Part shown: positions 22,221 to 31,661 of the stretch, piece after piece | How the letters are laid out: every line of letters begins with the position of its first letter | Numbering within the stretch: the stretch's first letter is position 1 | Source of the DNA: Flaccisagitta enflata | Taxonomy: Eukaryota; Chaetognatha; Sagittoidea; Aphragmophora | DNA length: 64,000 nt | NCBI GenBank assembly: GCA_965153355.1 | Contig: OZ231126.1 | Coordinates: 21,328,001 to 21,392,000, forward strand | Direction: 5' to 3' | The notes under the pieces: model-generated | What the model saw: the letters and a program-made list of their open reading frames with translations, nothing else | What the model was told of the DNA's origin: nothing | Databases searched by the model: none | Made by a program: the position numbers and the translations under genes

Positions 22221-23892
22221 GTCTTTGCAAAAACCAGTGCTGCCTCCACTGTCAATGGGGACTGTCCCAATGGCTGCCGATGTCACATAACTAACTCATA
22301 ACATCTGCAATCTCTGCTGTCTCGACTGCCTTCTCTTCCTTTTCTTGCTATCTCCAATCTCCAATTCATAACCTAGGACTACTGAATACCGCCAGCGACC
22401 CCTTACTCCCCCTACCTGCCATCCTCTTGACCCCCCCCCCCACCTCTTCCGTCCTACCACCCACCAACTACTATCTAGGAAAACAGTTTGGAAGCACTTT
22501 AAGTTTATAGTATGTTTTCTCCCTTATGCACTCAAAAATCATAAACCTGATTGTTTTGGTTATCTTTATATTCATATTAACTAGAACAAAAGAGAAAAAC
22601 AATCTTCAATCCAATTAAGGAACTGAGAGTTTGGTTTATTTATCACAACTAAGAGGTGGTTGTGGTAAAAATGGTATATTTTGGTCATTTTGGCTGCAAA
22701 ATTGGGCTACTTCCCTTTAGAAATCTGACTAAAAATCCATGGGATTATAAAACTAGAGCTCAAGAGCTAACCAGCGGTGCAATCCGCATATATTCATCAT
22801 TTTTATGTAAAATTTGAGAGCAATTCAATGATGGAAGGGTAGGAGAAAAAAAATCCTCCTTTTTTTGCCATTTTTGAATGTGCATGATCAACTTCAAACT
22901 ACTGGCATTTCTAAACGGTTTGATGCACAGAGACGAGATTGCACTCAGATTGTAGATTTTTTGACGATGATTAAAATGCTCGTAATTTTTTCTTATTTAT
23001 CTCAATGGGAAGTTGAGTTATTCTTCTTTGAAGGTGCTTCCAAACATATTTCCTAGATAGCACTATCCTCCCCAAGCTCCTCCATCTCTTCCGCCGCTGC
23101 CTCTTGTGCCCTTACATATCCTCTACCATCACTATCTTGCTAATATATAAATGGGCAAGCATTATTAGTCATAACAACCAAAAAAAAAATGCAAACATCA
23201 GAAATTCAGTGACAACATCGAATTTCCGATCAAATGGCACAAACCGCATTTTTATTCATCAAGAAATGACAAGCAGATTAAAGTTGCGACTTCAAGAAGA
23301 AAATGGCACAAATTTGCATTTCATGTTTTGGAAAACGTCGGAGACACCAATTGATGGAGGGTGGTGCTCTGGTGCGCATAACGGCGTCACAACGAAGCGA
23401 TTACAATGGCGTCAAGCTGTTTCCAGGTTGGCCAGAAAACAGACCAGACTTCAAACTGATTTGATCATCTTGATATCAAATCAAGAAGCTACAAAATTGA
23501 GAACGCGCCACGTTAGGGCGAGCCTGGAATGATGTGCTGTGGGAGAACTCCACGCCATCCTACCGTAAATTGCTTAAAAATTGATTTTTTTAAGACTTCA
23601 ACTGATTTGTTTTCTTTTTATTTTGAATTTAGTTGTACTTTGTGTCTTGCTCTGTCGCTTGTGACAAATAAAAGCTATGAAGCTTATAATATTAGAGTAT
23701 AGCTGGTCTTAAGGATGAAACTTATTTTCAATTAAGTAGAAGAGCCTTATCTTTGCCTGACATGAAGAGAAGTCACAATGAGTCTTGAAGTCATCTCTCT
23801 AGACTCTTGAAAACAAAAGTTGATCTACAATAAAATCCTGTATGTGCTTTGTTTTCTAGAGGGCCTGATTTCAGTATAGCTATGGTCCCACT
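22221..23892. other. Unannotated stretch with one unrecognised frame
   Basis: A plus-strand frame of 142 codons (23104-23532) has mixed composition, ends 100 bp before an AATAAA at about 23668, and could be the tail of an old gene or transposon. I recognise no domain and see no splice structure. 22430 carries a run of C. Confidence 0.35.
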
Positions 23893-24372
23893 CTTTTTTG
23901 GGTAGCAGCCCCGAAGAGGACTAAGTCCTGTAGAACACAGGGGGAATCTGTCCATACGTCCATCCGTACATCCGTCCCCCCTGCCCCATCCTCAGGGCTT
24001 CGTCTTCTTTGGGGCCTAAATCCAAGCAAAATGGCCCAAATCTAAGCAAAATGGCCCAAATCTAAGCAAAATGGCCCAAATCTAAGCAAAATGGCACAAT
24101 TCCAAGTAAAATGACCCCAATCTGGCTAGAAAACCTGAATTCTGGTCAAAGTTCTATCGTTTTGGCCGCTTTGACCTAGATTCTGGTTTCTAAAACCCTG
24201 ATCCTAGCCTCAGAGACCTAGATCTTGATCTCTGTGATCCAGATTCTAGCCTCAAAGACTTAAATCCTGGTCTCACTCACTCCTCAGAGACTCAAACCCT
24301 GGCCTCTGAGACCAAGAAATTGGTCTCTGAGTCCCAGATTCTGGCCTCAGAGACTCAGATCCTAGCCTTTTC
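23893..24372 (+). mobile_element. Family B arm plus minisatellites
   Basis: TTTTTTGGGTAGCAGCCCCG, AGTCCTGTAGAACACAGGGG and CCATACGTCCATCCGTAC match the family B arm. These are followed by five units of ATGGCCCAAATCTAAGCAAA (20 bp) at 24020-24110 and then by TCTGAGAC/CTCAGAGA-type units in both orientations to 24370. The far arm is not seen, so the copy is truncated. Confidence 0.6.
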
Positions 24373-24392
24373 CCCACTCAACTTAACCTAAC

Positions 24393-25165
24393 AAGTCATC
24401 CAAGGATTGCACATGGTCAGCGGTACCCGATGCCCTGCTTGGAGTGATCAGCAGAAGAAGTGGAGAGCAGGGCAGCGGCCCCAAAGGACCGATGTCCTGT
24501 AAGACACAGGGATGAATTTCCTTGCATCCTGAGAAGGCATATTTCAGGCTTTTAGAGCAATTTTCCATGATATTCAATGGGAGTTATATATTTTTTTACA
24601 ATTTCTTGTTAATTTTCCATGTTATTCAATGAGAATTTCATTTTTTATCAATTTTCCATGTAATCCAATTGCAATTTTGCAATTTTTTGTTAATTTTCTA
24701 TGTTATCAGATAGAATACAGTAGGACCCCGCCTCTTTGGTCCCATTGGGACCAAAGATTTTTCACCTTTATCTCAGGTTTACCTTTAAAGAGAAGTAAAA
24801 TAACATTAAATACTATCATTTGGGACCTTAAAATGTTGACCTTTATTGATGGGGAACCTTTAAAGGCGGGGCTGTTATTGCGGGGTCCCACTGTATATGC
24901 ATTTTTTTTTTTTTTTTTTTTTTTTTTTGCTATCTTTCCATGTTATTCAATGGGAAGTTTGTATTTTGTCATTTATCCATGTTATTCAATGGGAATTTTG
25001 GATTTTTTCATTAACTTATGTTATTCAATGGGAAGTTTGCATTTTGTTATTTTCCTATGTTATTCAATGGGATGTTTGAACTTTTTTATTTTCCCATGTT
25101 ATTCAATGGGAATTTGAGAATTCAGAAGCTTTGGGGGGGGACGTACGGACGTACAGACGTATGTA
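24393..25165. mobile_element. Family B element with nested MITE
   Basis: The left end AGTCATCCAAGGATTGCAC, GGTCAGCGGTACCCGATGCC and GAGCAGGGCAGCGGCCCC is nearly identical to 27717-27800. The interior contains at least six ATGTTATTCAATGGGAA units, broken at 24716-24895 by a TACAGT MITE. The right side retains GGGGGGGGACGTACGGACG but lacks the GGGGCCGCTGCCC end. Confidence 0.75.
24716..24895. mobile_element. 180-bp TACAGT MITE, copy 1
   Basis: The termini TACAGTAGGACCCCGC and (reverse complement of right end) TACAGTGGGACCCCGC are inverted repeats. TA at both ends fits a Tc1/mariner-type TA target. The interior has GGGACC/GGTCCC and TTAAAGAGAAGT. The copy at 33610-33789 is exactly the same length and collinear. 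Non-autonomous. Confidence 0.85.
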
Positions 25166-25719
25166 ACAGGTCTTACAAAATTAGGCGGAAAGAGATGAAA
25201 ACTTGTTGAAAAAGAGCTTTAAAATTGGAAATATAATCAATCTAAGAGATGGATATCACCAATTTATGTTCATTTTATCAACATTATGCGAAAAATGCCC
25301 AAAAAAGTAAAAGGCGATCCCCTAATGAACGTAAATATGCTGATGAGTGAAAGGTGACCAAATTTGGGATTGACACACTCTTCTTTTTGTTTTTTGCTCA
25401 ACTTTACCTTTAATTCCTCAACTGTGGTCAACATATACGGCTTTCTTTCTGCATGACTGACTCTCCTGCATCCACCAACTGCGTTACACAATAAATGGCG
25501 TTTTTTTTTGGCATTCTATCTTCTTCAAATGACGAATGGTAACGTCTTCACCTTTGCTACATTTATTCCGTAAAAATCAGCAATAATCTGACACCTCACT
25601 TTCGGTAAAACACCCCCCATATCGCCCTACCTGCAGGAAAGTTGCCAACATCGCCTTGCTACGTCAAAAAACGGGGTCTCAGCTATCTCCATGTCAAATT
25701 TTGTCATGCTGAGGGCATT
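25166..25719. other. Unannotated stretch
   Basis: No recognisable gene. The sequence merges into a partial copy of repeat D from about 25720. Confidence 0.5.
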
Positions 25720-25960
25720 TTTACTATGAAAGTTGGACAACATTACTACTCCACACTATATAAAGGACAAGAGCCTTTGGAGCTCTTAATGGTGTTTAAT
25801 CCGGACCCATCACAACTATCCTTAAAATATCTGAAAGAAACCTCCCTTTTCAGAATCTATCACAAGACTTTCAAAAGATATGTATCATTTAGAAAAGTGT
25901 CACCAATTCCTGTCTAAACTTGAGATATGTAGACCACAAGAAAACACCTGATAAATATCT
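25720..25960 (+). repeat. Repeat D, partial copy left of the LINE
   Basis: ATGAAAGTTGGACAACATTA, GAGCCTTTGGAGCTCTTAAT, GTTTAATCCGGACCCATC and TTCCTGTCTAAACTTGAGAT match the units of the tandem array at 31662-33530. A 91-codon frame (25642-25917) crosses it. I recognise no domain in its translation. Confidence 0.85.
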
Positions 25961-26213
25961 GTTGAGAGAAATGTAAAGCAACAATTTAAGCATTAGATTA
26001 CGATGCAATCTCTGAGCTTATTTTCATGAATCAATGGTAATACAGCGAAGAATGAACGAATGAATGTATAGAGTAACAATCAAATTTCAAGAAAATAGAT
26101 TTCACAATGAGACATATCACATGTACGGGCATTTTTGGTAGGAGCCACCGAATTTTGAAGGCATAATCAACGCGAGGCAGAGTTTAAATGGAAGCTAACT
26201 TATCTGCCTCATC
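25961..26213. other. Unannotated stretch before the LINE
   Basis: Nothing recognisable. Confidence 0.5.
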
Positions 26214-26219
26214 TCAGAT

Positions 26220-26930
26220 GTGTCGAGAAACCACGGCAGCCCAACCAACCATCCCCCCGCTGCGAGGTTTCAGCCCCCCCCATTCCAAGCGCAGACCCCG
26301 CACCCGACCACCCTGCACTCAAATCCCCCATACCCAGCCAGAAACCCAGCCCTCGACTGCCTCTTAAAGGCCGCAAGGGACCCCACCCCCTGTGTCCTTC
26401 CCCTAAGTGTGCCCACTCCTTAGGCACCCTGTAACCCACCGACCCGTGGTCCCTAGTGGACAGGCCTCCCCCTAGCCGACTAGTCCCAGCACCATGGTGC
26501 CTCAATCCTGCCCAGCATAGCTGCCTGGTTTTCGAAGCCTGCCCTTCCAGAAGCGCCAGGCGTGGACCCGAAGCTGCTGCCTATACAAGTCCCCCACCTT
26601 AAGCATGCCATACTGGGCCAGGAGTGGGTCAGCATGGTTGCGCCCCCTCTTGCCGGCCACCAGGCCAGCAAACCTCTTCTGATACCTAAGAAGAGCCCCA
26701 CCCACTGTCAGATTCCGCCCACCCTCAAAATCCCCCCACACCATGAGACAGTACTGCAGGTGTGGCAGGACCAACGCATTATAGAGTGAGAGAAGGGACC
26801 CACTTCCCAGGACCCCCTGCTCTGCCAAGCACCCACAACAGTGGCCAACCTTCGGCCTAACCTTCTCTATCTGACCGGCCCATTTCAGGCCCTCATCCAC
26901 CCAACCCCCAAAAATCGCGCCCCTGTACCT
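26220..26930 (-). pseudogene. LINE ORF2, C-terminal part after the reverse transcriptase
   Basis: Contains VDEGLKWAGQIEKVRPKVG-like sequence (26900), then YNALVLPHLQYCLMVWG (typical of the RT thumb region of CR1/Jockey-group LINEs) and LLRYQKRFAGLVAGKRG. A frameshifted tail follows with GYRVPKEW and FKRQSRAGFLAGYGGF-type sequence resembling the usual LINE C-terminus. A frameshift separates it from the RT core near 26940. At least one more frameshift lies near 26500. It is not translatable as one protein. Confidence 0.75.
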
Positions 26931-26959
26931 GAGCTATCCTCTCACCCCCTATGCTAGCT

Positions 26960-27718
26960 CTAACCCCGGTAAACGCCCCGGGCCCCAGGTCCGCCAAAGT
27001 AGACATACTCTGTCTTTTTCAAGTTCAGAGTAAGCCTATTACATCTAAACCACCTGCTGAGCCGCCCCAACCCCTCATTCACCACCCCAAAAAGCCCAGC
27101 AGGGTCCCTGCTCTGAGCAAATATGTTTGTGTCATCCGCAAAGAGAACCAGGTCCAAACCGATGCAAGCTCTTGCCATGTCATTGACATAGAGCAGGAAA
27201 AACAACGGTCCCAACACTGACCCCTGAGGGACTCCACACTCAACCTGACCCCTCTCTGACTCAAACCCCCCATACTGCACATACTGGGTCCTACCCTCTA
27301 GGTAGCTCCGAAGGAGCCCCAGGGTCTCCCCCCTCACTCCATAGTGCTCCAGCTTTCGCAGGAGAAGCTGGTGATCCACTGTGTCAAATGCCTTCTTGAG
27401 GTCTATGAAGACCCCAAGAGCGACATTACCCCCTTCCCACGCCTTCCTCACCCTTTCAACCATGTCCAGCACGGCCATGGCCGTGGAGTGCCCAGCCCTG
27501 AAGCCATACTGTCCCGGGACCATCACACGGTGCCTGTCAAAGAAAGCCACCAGCCTCTTTTGCAGCACTCTCTCAAACAGCTGCGAGAGGACTGGCAGGA
27601 CTGACACCGGACGGTAATTGGAGAACTCCGTAGTGTCCCCCCCCTTAAAGACCGGGACAACCCTAGCAACCTTAAAGCAGGCAGGATAGTGGCCGCCCCG
27701 CATGCAGCAGTTAACTAG
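26960..27718 (-). pseudogene. LINE ORF2, reverse transcriptase core
   Basis: An open segment of about 250 codons with the RT motifs in order: VVPVFKGGDTTEFSNYRPVS, QYGFRAGHSTAMAVLDMV, motif A VFIDLKKAFDTVDHQLLLRK, motif B GVPQGSVLGPLFFLLYVNDM, motif C LVLFADDTNIF. Catalytic aspartates of motif A and the ADD pair are intact. It would synthesise cDNA by target-primed reverse transcription if joined to the rest. Its 5' side (LVNCC at 27710) is cut off from the preceding linker by the family B insertion, and its 3' side ends in a stop near 26960 after YVYFGGPGARG, where a frameshift is evident. It is called pseudogene because the full ORF2 is disrupted, although this segment is well conserved. 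Confidence 0.93.
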
Positions 27719-28291
27719 TCATCCAAGGATCGCACATGGTCAGCGGTACCCGATGCCCTGCTTGGAGTGATCAAGTGAAGTAGTGGAGAGAGAGCAGGGC
27801 AGCGGCCCCAAAGGGTCGATGTCCTGTAGGACACAGGGGGGAATTTCGAGACGTCCTGAGGTATATTAGGTTTGAGAAGATGGATAGAGGTCATTGAAGG
27901 CGGTTTCGAAGCCTGGAGGGTTCTGAAGAGTAGATTTGAGGTTTGAGGGGCAGGCTTGAGGCCCAGAGGACAAAGTTGAGGCCTAAAGAGCTGATGTGAG
28001 GCCTGGAGGGTGGTATGGAGGGCTAAGTTGAGGTCTGGAGGGCAGATATGAGGTCTGGAGAGCTAATTTAAGGTCTCAAGGGCTAAATTGAGGTCTGAAA
28101 GGGCTATTCAGCCTATTCTGATGGCTCAAAGGGTCAAAATCAGGCCTGAGAGAGCAAAATTTAGGCCCCCGATGGCCAAGGGGGGGGACGGACGGACGGA
28201 CGGACGGAAGGACGGACGGAAGGACGGACGTCTCGAAATTCCCCCCTGTGTCCTACAGGACATCGGCCCTTTGGGGCCGCTGCCCAAAAAG
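27717..28291. mobile_element. Family B foldback element, complete, inside the LINE
   Basis: Left side: AGTCATCCAAGGATCGCAC, GGTCAGCGGTACCCGATGCC, then the arm GGGCAGCGGCCCCAAAGGG, GATGTCCTGTAGGACACAGG and GAATTTCGAGACGTCC. The right arm (28225-28287) is the inverse over about 60 bp with few mismatches. Within each arm TGTCCTGTAGGACA is itself a perfect palindrome. The interior is a degenerate TTGAGGCCTGGAGGGCTAAA-type minisatellite and a GGACGGACGG tract. It separates SLSRLF of the LINE linker from LVNCC of the RT, so it postdates the LINE insertion. No ORF. Confidence 0.88.
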
Positions 28292-29160
28292 CCGCGATAG
28301 GGAGCCCGAGAGCTCCCTAGCCACTCCCTTTATCACCCGTGGGGATACCCCATCCCAACCCATCCCCTTACCGGGGACAAGGGACCTGCACAGCTCCTCA
28401 ACCTCAGCCGGAGTTGTTGGACTCCAGAAGAGGGACTCCTCAACCCTAGCCCCCATGTACACCAGAAATGCCCCCTCCTGCTCCCGTCCTATCCTAGCCG
28501 CCAGCTCTGGCCCTACCTTACAGTAAAAATCACAAAACCCCTCCACTATCCCTGCCCCATCTGTGACCGGACCCCCATCCTTAACAAAGTAGCGACACGG
28601 CGCCCCCTTACCCAGTACCCTCCTCCCCCTCAGGACCTCACCCAAGACCTCCCACGTGGCCTTGAGGTCCCCATTTATCTCCCCCAACCTCTGGTCAAAG
28701 TAGGCCCTTTTCAGACGCTGCCTCAGGTTACCTACTGTCCTATTTACCCCGACCAGCCTCCTTTTGCCCTCCTCATCTAGCAACCCCCTAATCTTTCTGG
28801 AGTACAGCTCACCCTTCTCCCTGACCAGCCCCTTAAACTCACCATCATCCAGCCAGGGCTTCTCCACGTCCCTCCTGTTCCTCTTATCCTCCACCCATGG
28901 GAAGCGCGCGTCATAGAGGTCCCGGAAAGCATTCCGGAATCGCGCAACATTCCCCTCAACCCCCAATGCCCCCTCCTCATCAAAACTCCACCCCTCCAAC
29001 TCCCCGGCAAACTGGCGAATGCGCCCCTCATTCACCCGTCTCCTCTTCCTGCCCACCCCCCCATCTGCATGACCCACCGACGGCCCACCTCCCCCCACAA
29101 AAACAAAAACCGGGAGGTGGTCCGAAACCCTGACCGTCACCAACCCACTACTCATCCCCG
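28290..29160 (-). pseudogene. LINE ORF2, end of endonuclease plus pre-RT linker
   Basis: Reads VRVSDHLPVFVFVGGGG near its start, where SDHLP is the conserved C-terminal motif of AP-like LINE endonucleases. The linker follows, with KPWLDDGEFKGLVREKGELY, NRTVGNLRQRLKRAYFD and FCDFYCKVGPELAARIG, and PGKGMGWDGVSPRVIKG marks the beginning of the RT domain. The frame is open throughout until the family B insertion at 28291. Confidence 0.85.
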
Positions 29161-29194
29161 CCCCTATATTATTAGTCATATATTTAAATATCAA

Positions 29195-29600
29195 TGTGGC
29201 AAATGCTGTCAGTCAACCTTGTAGAAGTGATATCAGAGGGTAAAAAGCCCCGATGAGGAAACACTCCCGCAGAGAGTGCGGCGTTATTTACATGGGTGCC
29301 TGTCATAACAAGTCACATTAAAAGTCCCCCATGATGTGGCGTCCGTCCCCGTAACTTTGTCTTTGACTGTCTCATCATTGAACCCTACCTAGCTCCCCCT
29401 GGTGGCCTATACACTACCCTGACTACACGTCATTCCTACGTCCCCCTCCCTAATATCTCAACAAAAAACGACTCAAAAACCTCTGTAAGAAGTCCCCAGT
29501 CGGGCGCTCTCCTGTACGTCAGTCATCATAGTAATAGCTTAACCCCCACCTCCTCTCACTTCTCCGGCTTGCACCTATTACCATCCCTCAACTTCACGCC
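29195..29600 (-). pseudogene. LINE ORF2, endonuclease core, frameshifted
   Basis: On the minus strand I can read TYRRAPDWGLLTEVFESFF, then RVVYRPPGGAR, and a GDF(N)V motif near 29340. The last needs removal of one T in GGGGACTTTTAATGTG to read through. YRPP and GDFN are characteristic of AP-type endonucleases of non-LTR elements. Several in-frame stops confirm decay. Confidence 0.65.
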
Positions 29601-30075
29601 ACCCCTTCTCCCAGCTCTCCTCGTCCAACAAATCCATAAACAACCTTGTCCAAAGGACCCCCACCTCTAAGCTCCTGCCTCAAAATAACTCCATCCCTGG
29701 CCCCTCGCTCATATGTTGTGAAAAGCAGGAGGCGGCAGCCCTCAGCAACCTGCCCTAAGCCTGTAGCCACCTCATCCCCCAAATACCCACACCTCAGGGT
29801 AACATCCACCCAAGGGCCCCCCTATCCTCATCATCAAAGGGTCAAACCTCAACCCCAGGAAGTCCCCAGCCCTCGACCCAAGCCCCTCCCTGTACTCCCT
29901 CAGGGCACCCCTATAATCCCCCTCAGCCACGGAGCCACAAAGGGCAGGGCCCACTGACACACCCAGGGCACCACACCCCCGCCACGCCCACCCCCCTGGT
30001 CCTAACAGCCACACCACAAACCTCGCAGCGCGGGCAACGACCCGACCTTTGCGCATATACAGGGCCATCAGCCAT
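29601..30075 (-). pseudogene. LINE ORF2, N-terminus with PHD-like finger, frameshifted
   Basis: The ATG at 30075-30073 follows the ORF1 stop (30080-30078) by two bases. It begins MADGPVYAQRSGRCPRCEVC and continues GVAVRTRGVGV with further Cys residues. The spacing C-x2-C-x2-C ... C-x2-C resembles the PHD-type zinc fingers found in some LINE proteins. The frame then stops near 29930 and continues in other frames (GDYRGALREYREGLGSR and DEVATGLGQVAEGCRLLLF). Confidence 0.55.
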
Positions 30076-30077
30076 AT

Positions 30078-31445
30078 TCAACGAAATGTAGGTGCCCTTC
30101 CTACTCTAGGCCAATCCATCTCAAACCTACGTCTTACGTGATCGGGAACAAAATCCTCAGATGGTGTAGGGCAAGGGACATGAATTCCTAGCAGGGCACA
30201 CGCGTACGTACGGTCCATGATAGAGGCGAACTCAGGACGAATGTGAAGACCGTCTTTTTGCTTAAGATAACTCATGCGAATCTGAGTCTTACAACCATAG
30301 CCGCGTTCCCCTTTTGAAAGAAGATAGTCATTCAGAAAAGCGTTGTGACCTCTGACGTCGACTGATCGTATCGGTTTGATCTCGCACACGACAATGGCTG
30401 CAGCACCCGCTGCAGTAAGCGCTCGCCACAGTTCATCAACGCGTCGGATCAACTCAGGTGGATCTGCCGCCGATGCCGACCACGTCCTTCTGATGTCGTT
30501 GGTAAGACAGTCTACCACCACTATGGCTCCCCTTATGTCGACTTTCCCTTGTTCTACAAGGAAAAGAGCATCTCCCGTTGTGAAAGCTTCTTTAACTTCG
30601 ATTTTGTATTTCTTCCGATCCTTCCGGGGAATGTGGTTCTTCACTGTGTCCTCGGTCGCGCCTCTTCCGTTAGAGTCCGCCAGGATAATGCCTCGGTAAT
30701 TCTCCTCCTCCTCCTCCTCCTCCTCCCTCCTGCTCCTGGTTGGTCTCTCCCCTCCTGCCACTAGCTGCTCAATCTCCCTCTTCTGTTCTGCTAGAGTCTC
30801 GTTTATTTTCCCAACTTCCTCCTCGTGCTTCTTCCTTTCCTCCTCAATCTTTTCCAAAAGCTTCTCTTCCACCCGCCTCCTAGCGAATTCCTCCTCCTCA
30901 AGGCGATCTCTAAGGTCGTGGACTTCCATCTCCTTCTCTTCCTTCTGCTGCTCCAGTTTCTTTACCCTTTCCGCCAGTAAGAGAAGTTTCGATTCCAGCG
31001 AAGCAACGTCGTCGGCGGCGCCACCGTCGTCGCTTCTCCCCTCTTTGACAGAAGAGACATTCGACGCCGCCACCGCCGCCGCCGTCGACACCGGACTTCC
31101 CATTAGACCTGTACCCGTCGTCGTCGTCGCCGTCGTCGTCGACGACGCAGACGCCGATGTCGCCGCCGTTGATTTCTTTCTCTTTTCTTTTCCTGGTGGT
31201 GTTGTTGTTGTTACCGGTGCCGTTTTAGGATTGGTCGCCGATGGACTGGCTGCCGCTCCAAGCCGCCTGCTCTCAATTGTCGATCTTATTCCCGGTTGAG
31301 GCGCATAATTCGCATTTTCCCTTATTCGTCTGCTCCCCCGACCCCCCTGGGCCAGAGGCGATGCTGCTGACGGCGATGACATCAACCAGACGCCGTTTCG
31401 TTTTGTAAGAACACGGCGTCCAACCAATTCCTCCGCCGCCGCCAC
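30078..31445 (-). CDS. LINE ORF1 protein: coiled coil + SGNH/GDSL-type esterase
   Basis: An open frame of 455 codons, counted from a GTG at 31445. The first in-frame ATG is codon 22 (31382). Residues 1-145 are low-complexity (Ala/Ser/Thr/Lys). 148-230 is a strongly charged heptad region (LESKLLLLAERVKKLEQQ onward) predicted to be a coiled coil. 251-420 is an SGNH hydrolase fold. Block I is IILADSNGRG with Ser258, block III is DCLTNDI with Asn316, and block V is DGLH with Asp398 and His401, so the full catalytic set is present. Coiled coil plus esterase is the layout of ORF1p in CR1 and L2 LINEs, where it binds RNA and acts in the retrotransposition particle. That function is family knowledge, not shown here. 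Unlike ORF2 it is undamaged, apart from the unclear start. ORF2 begins two bases after its TGA, suggesting termination-reinitiation. Confidence 0.85.
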   Translation of the reverse strand: MAAAEELVGRRVLTKRNGVWLMSSPSAASPLAQGGRGSRRIRENANYAPQPGIRSTIESRRLGAAASPSATNPKTAPVTTTTPPGKEKRKKSTAATSASASSTTTATTTTGTGLMGSPVSTAAAVAASNVSSVKEGRSDDGGAADDVASLESKLLLLAERVKKLEQQKEEKEMEVHDLRDRLEEEEFARRRVEEKLLEKIEEERKKHEEEVGKINETLAEQKREIEQLVAGGERPTRSRREEEEEEEENYRGIILADSNGRGATEDTVKNHIPRKDRKKYKIEVKEAFTTGDALFLVEQGKVDIRGAIVVVDCLTNDIRRTWSASAADPPELIRRVDELWRALTAAGAAAIVVCEIKPIRSVDVRGHNAFLNDYLLSKGERGYGCKTQIRMSYLKQKDGLHIRPEFASIMDRTYACALLGIHVPCPTPSEDFVPDHVRRRFEMDWPRVGRAPTFR

Positions 31446-31661
31446 GTCGCCGCCGTAATATATATGATCAAGTCTGTATATCTTTAAGGATCAAGTTTCT
31501 TAATGATCAAGTCTTTACTGGAACCCGTCTGTTCAGGATCAAGTCTTTCGGGAACCGTGTTTCTTTTCAGGAATCGCCGCCGTTTTAATTTTTGAGCTCC
31601 TCTGCTCTCTCGACACATCTGAAACCTAAACAAGTGAAGCAGTAGCAGAAATTAGTAGAAA

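Larger units (their letters stand above)
26214..31622 (-). mobile_element. CR1/L2-like LINE (non-LTR retrotransposon), interrupted by a family B insertion
   Basis: Read on the minus strand, the element has an ORF1 encoding a coiled coil plus SGNH esterase (31445-30078), then an ORF2 starting two bases after the ORF1 stop. ORF2 carries a PHD-like finger, an AP-type endonuclease, a linker and a reverse transcriptase ending near 26290. ORF2 is broken by frameshifts, stops and a 575 bp insertion at 27717-28291. An esterase-type ORF1 is known from CR1 and L2 elements, which supports the clade. Base composition is much more GC-rich than the flanks. The 15-mer TCAGATGTGTCGAGA at 26214-26228 occurs inverted at 31608-31622, at the two ends of the element. 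The boundaries are inferred from that and from loss of coding similarity. No poly-A or 3' tandem repeat tail was recognised. Confidence 0.85.

Noticed and set aside
23104-23532. 142-codon frame followed by AATAAA as a possible gene
   Set aside because: No recognisable domain, no splice sites and no repeated or conserved context. Left as unannotated.
25642-25917. 91-codon frame with LSLKYLKETSLFRIY as a possible small protein
   Set aside because: It lies mostly in repeat D, and the frame is not kept in the other D units. No domain could be named.
26220-27617. Plus-strand Pro-rich frames opposite the reverse transcriptase
   Set aside because: Shadow frames of the GC-rich LINE coding strand.
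30376-31299. Plus-strand frames opposite ORF1 of the LINE
   Set aside because: Shadow frames. The minus strand carries the coherent coiled-coil and esterase protein.
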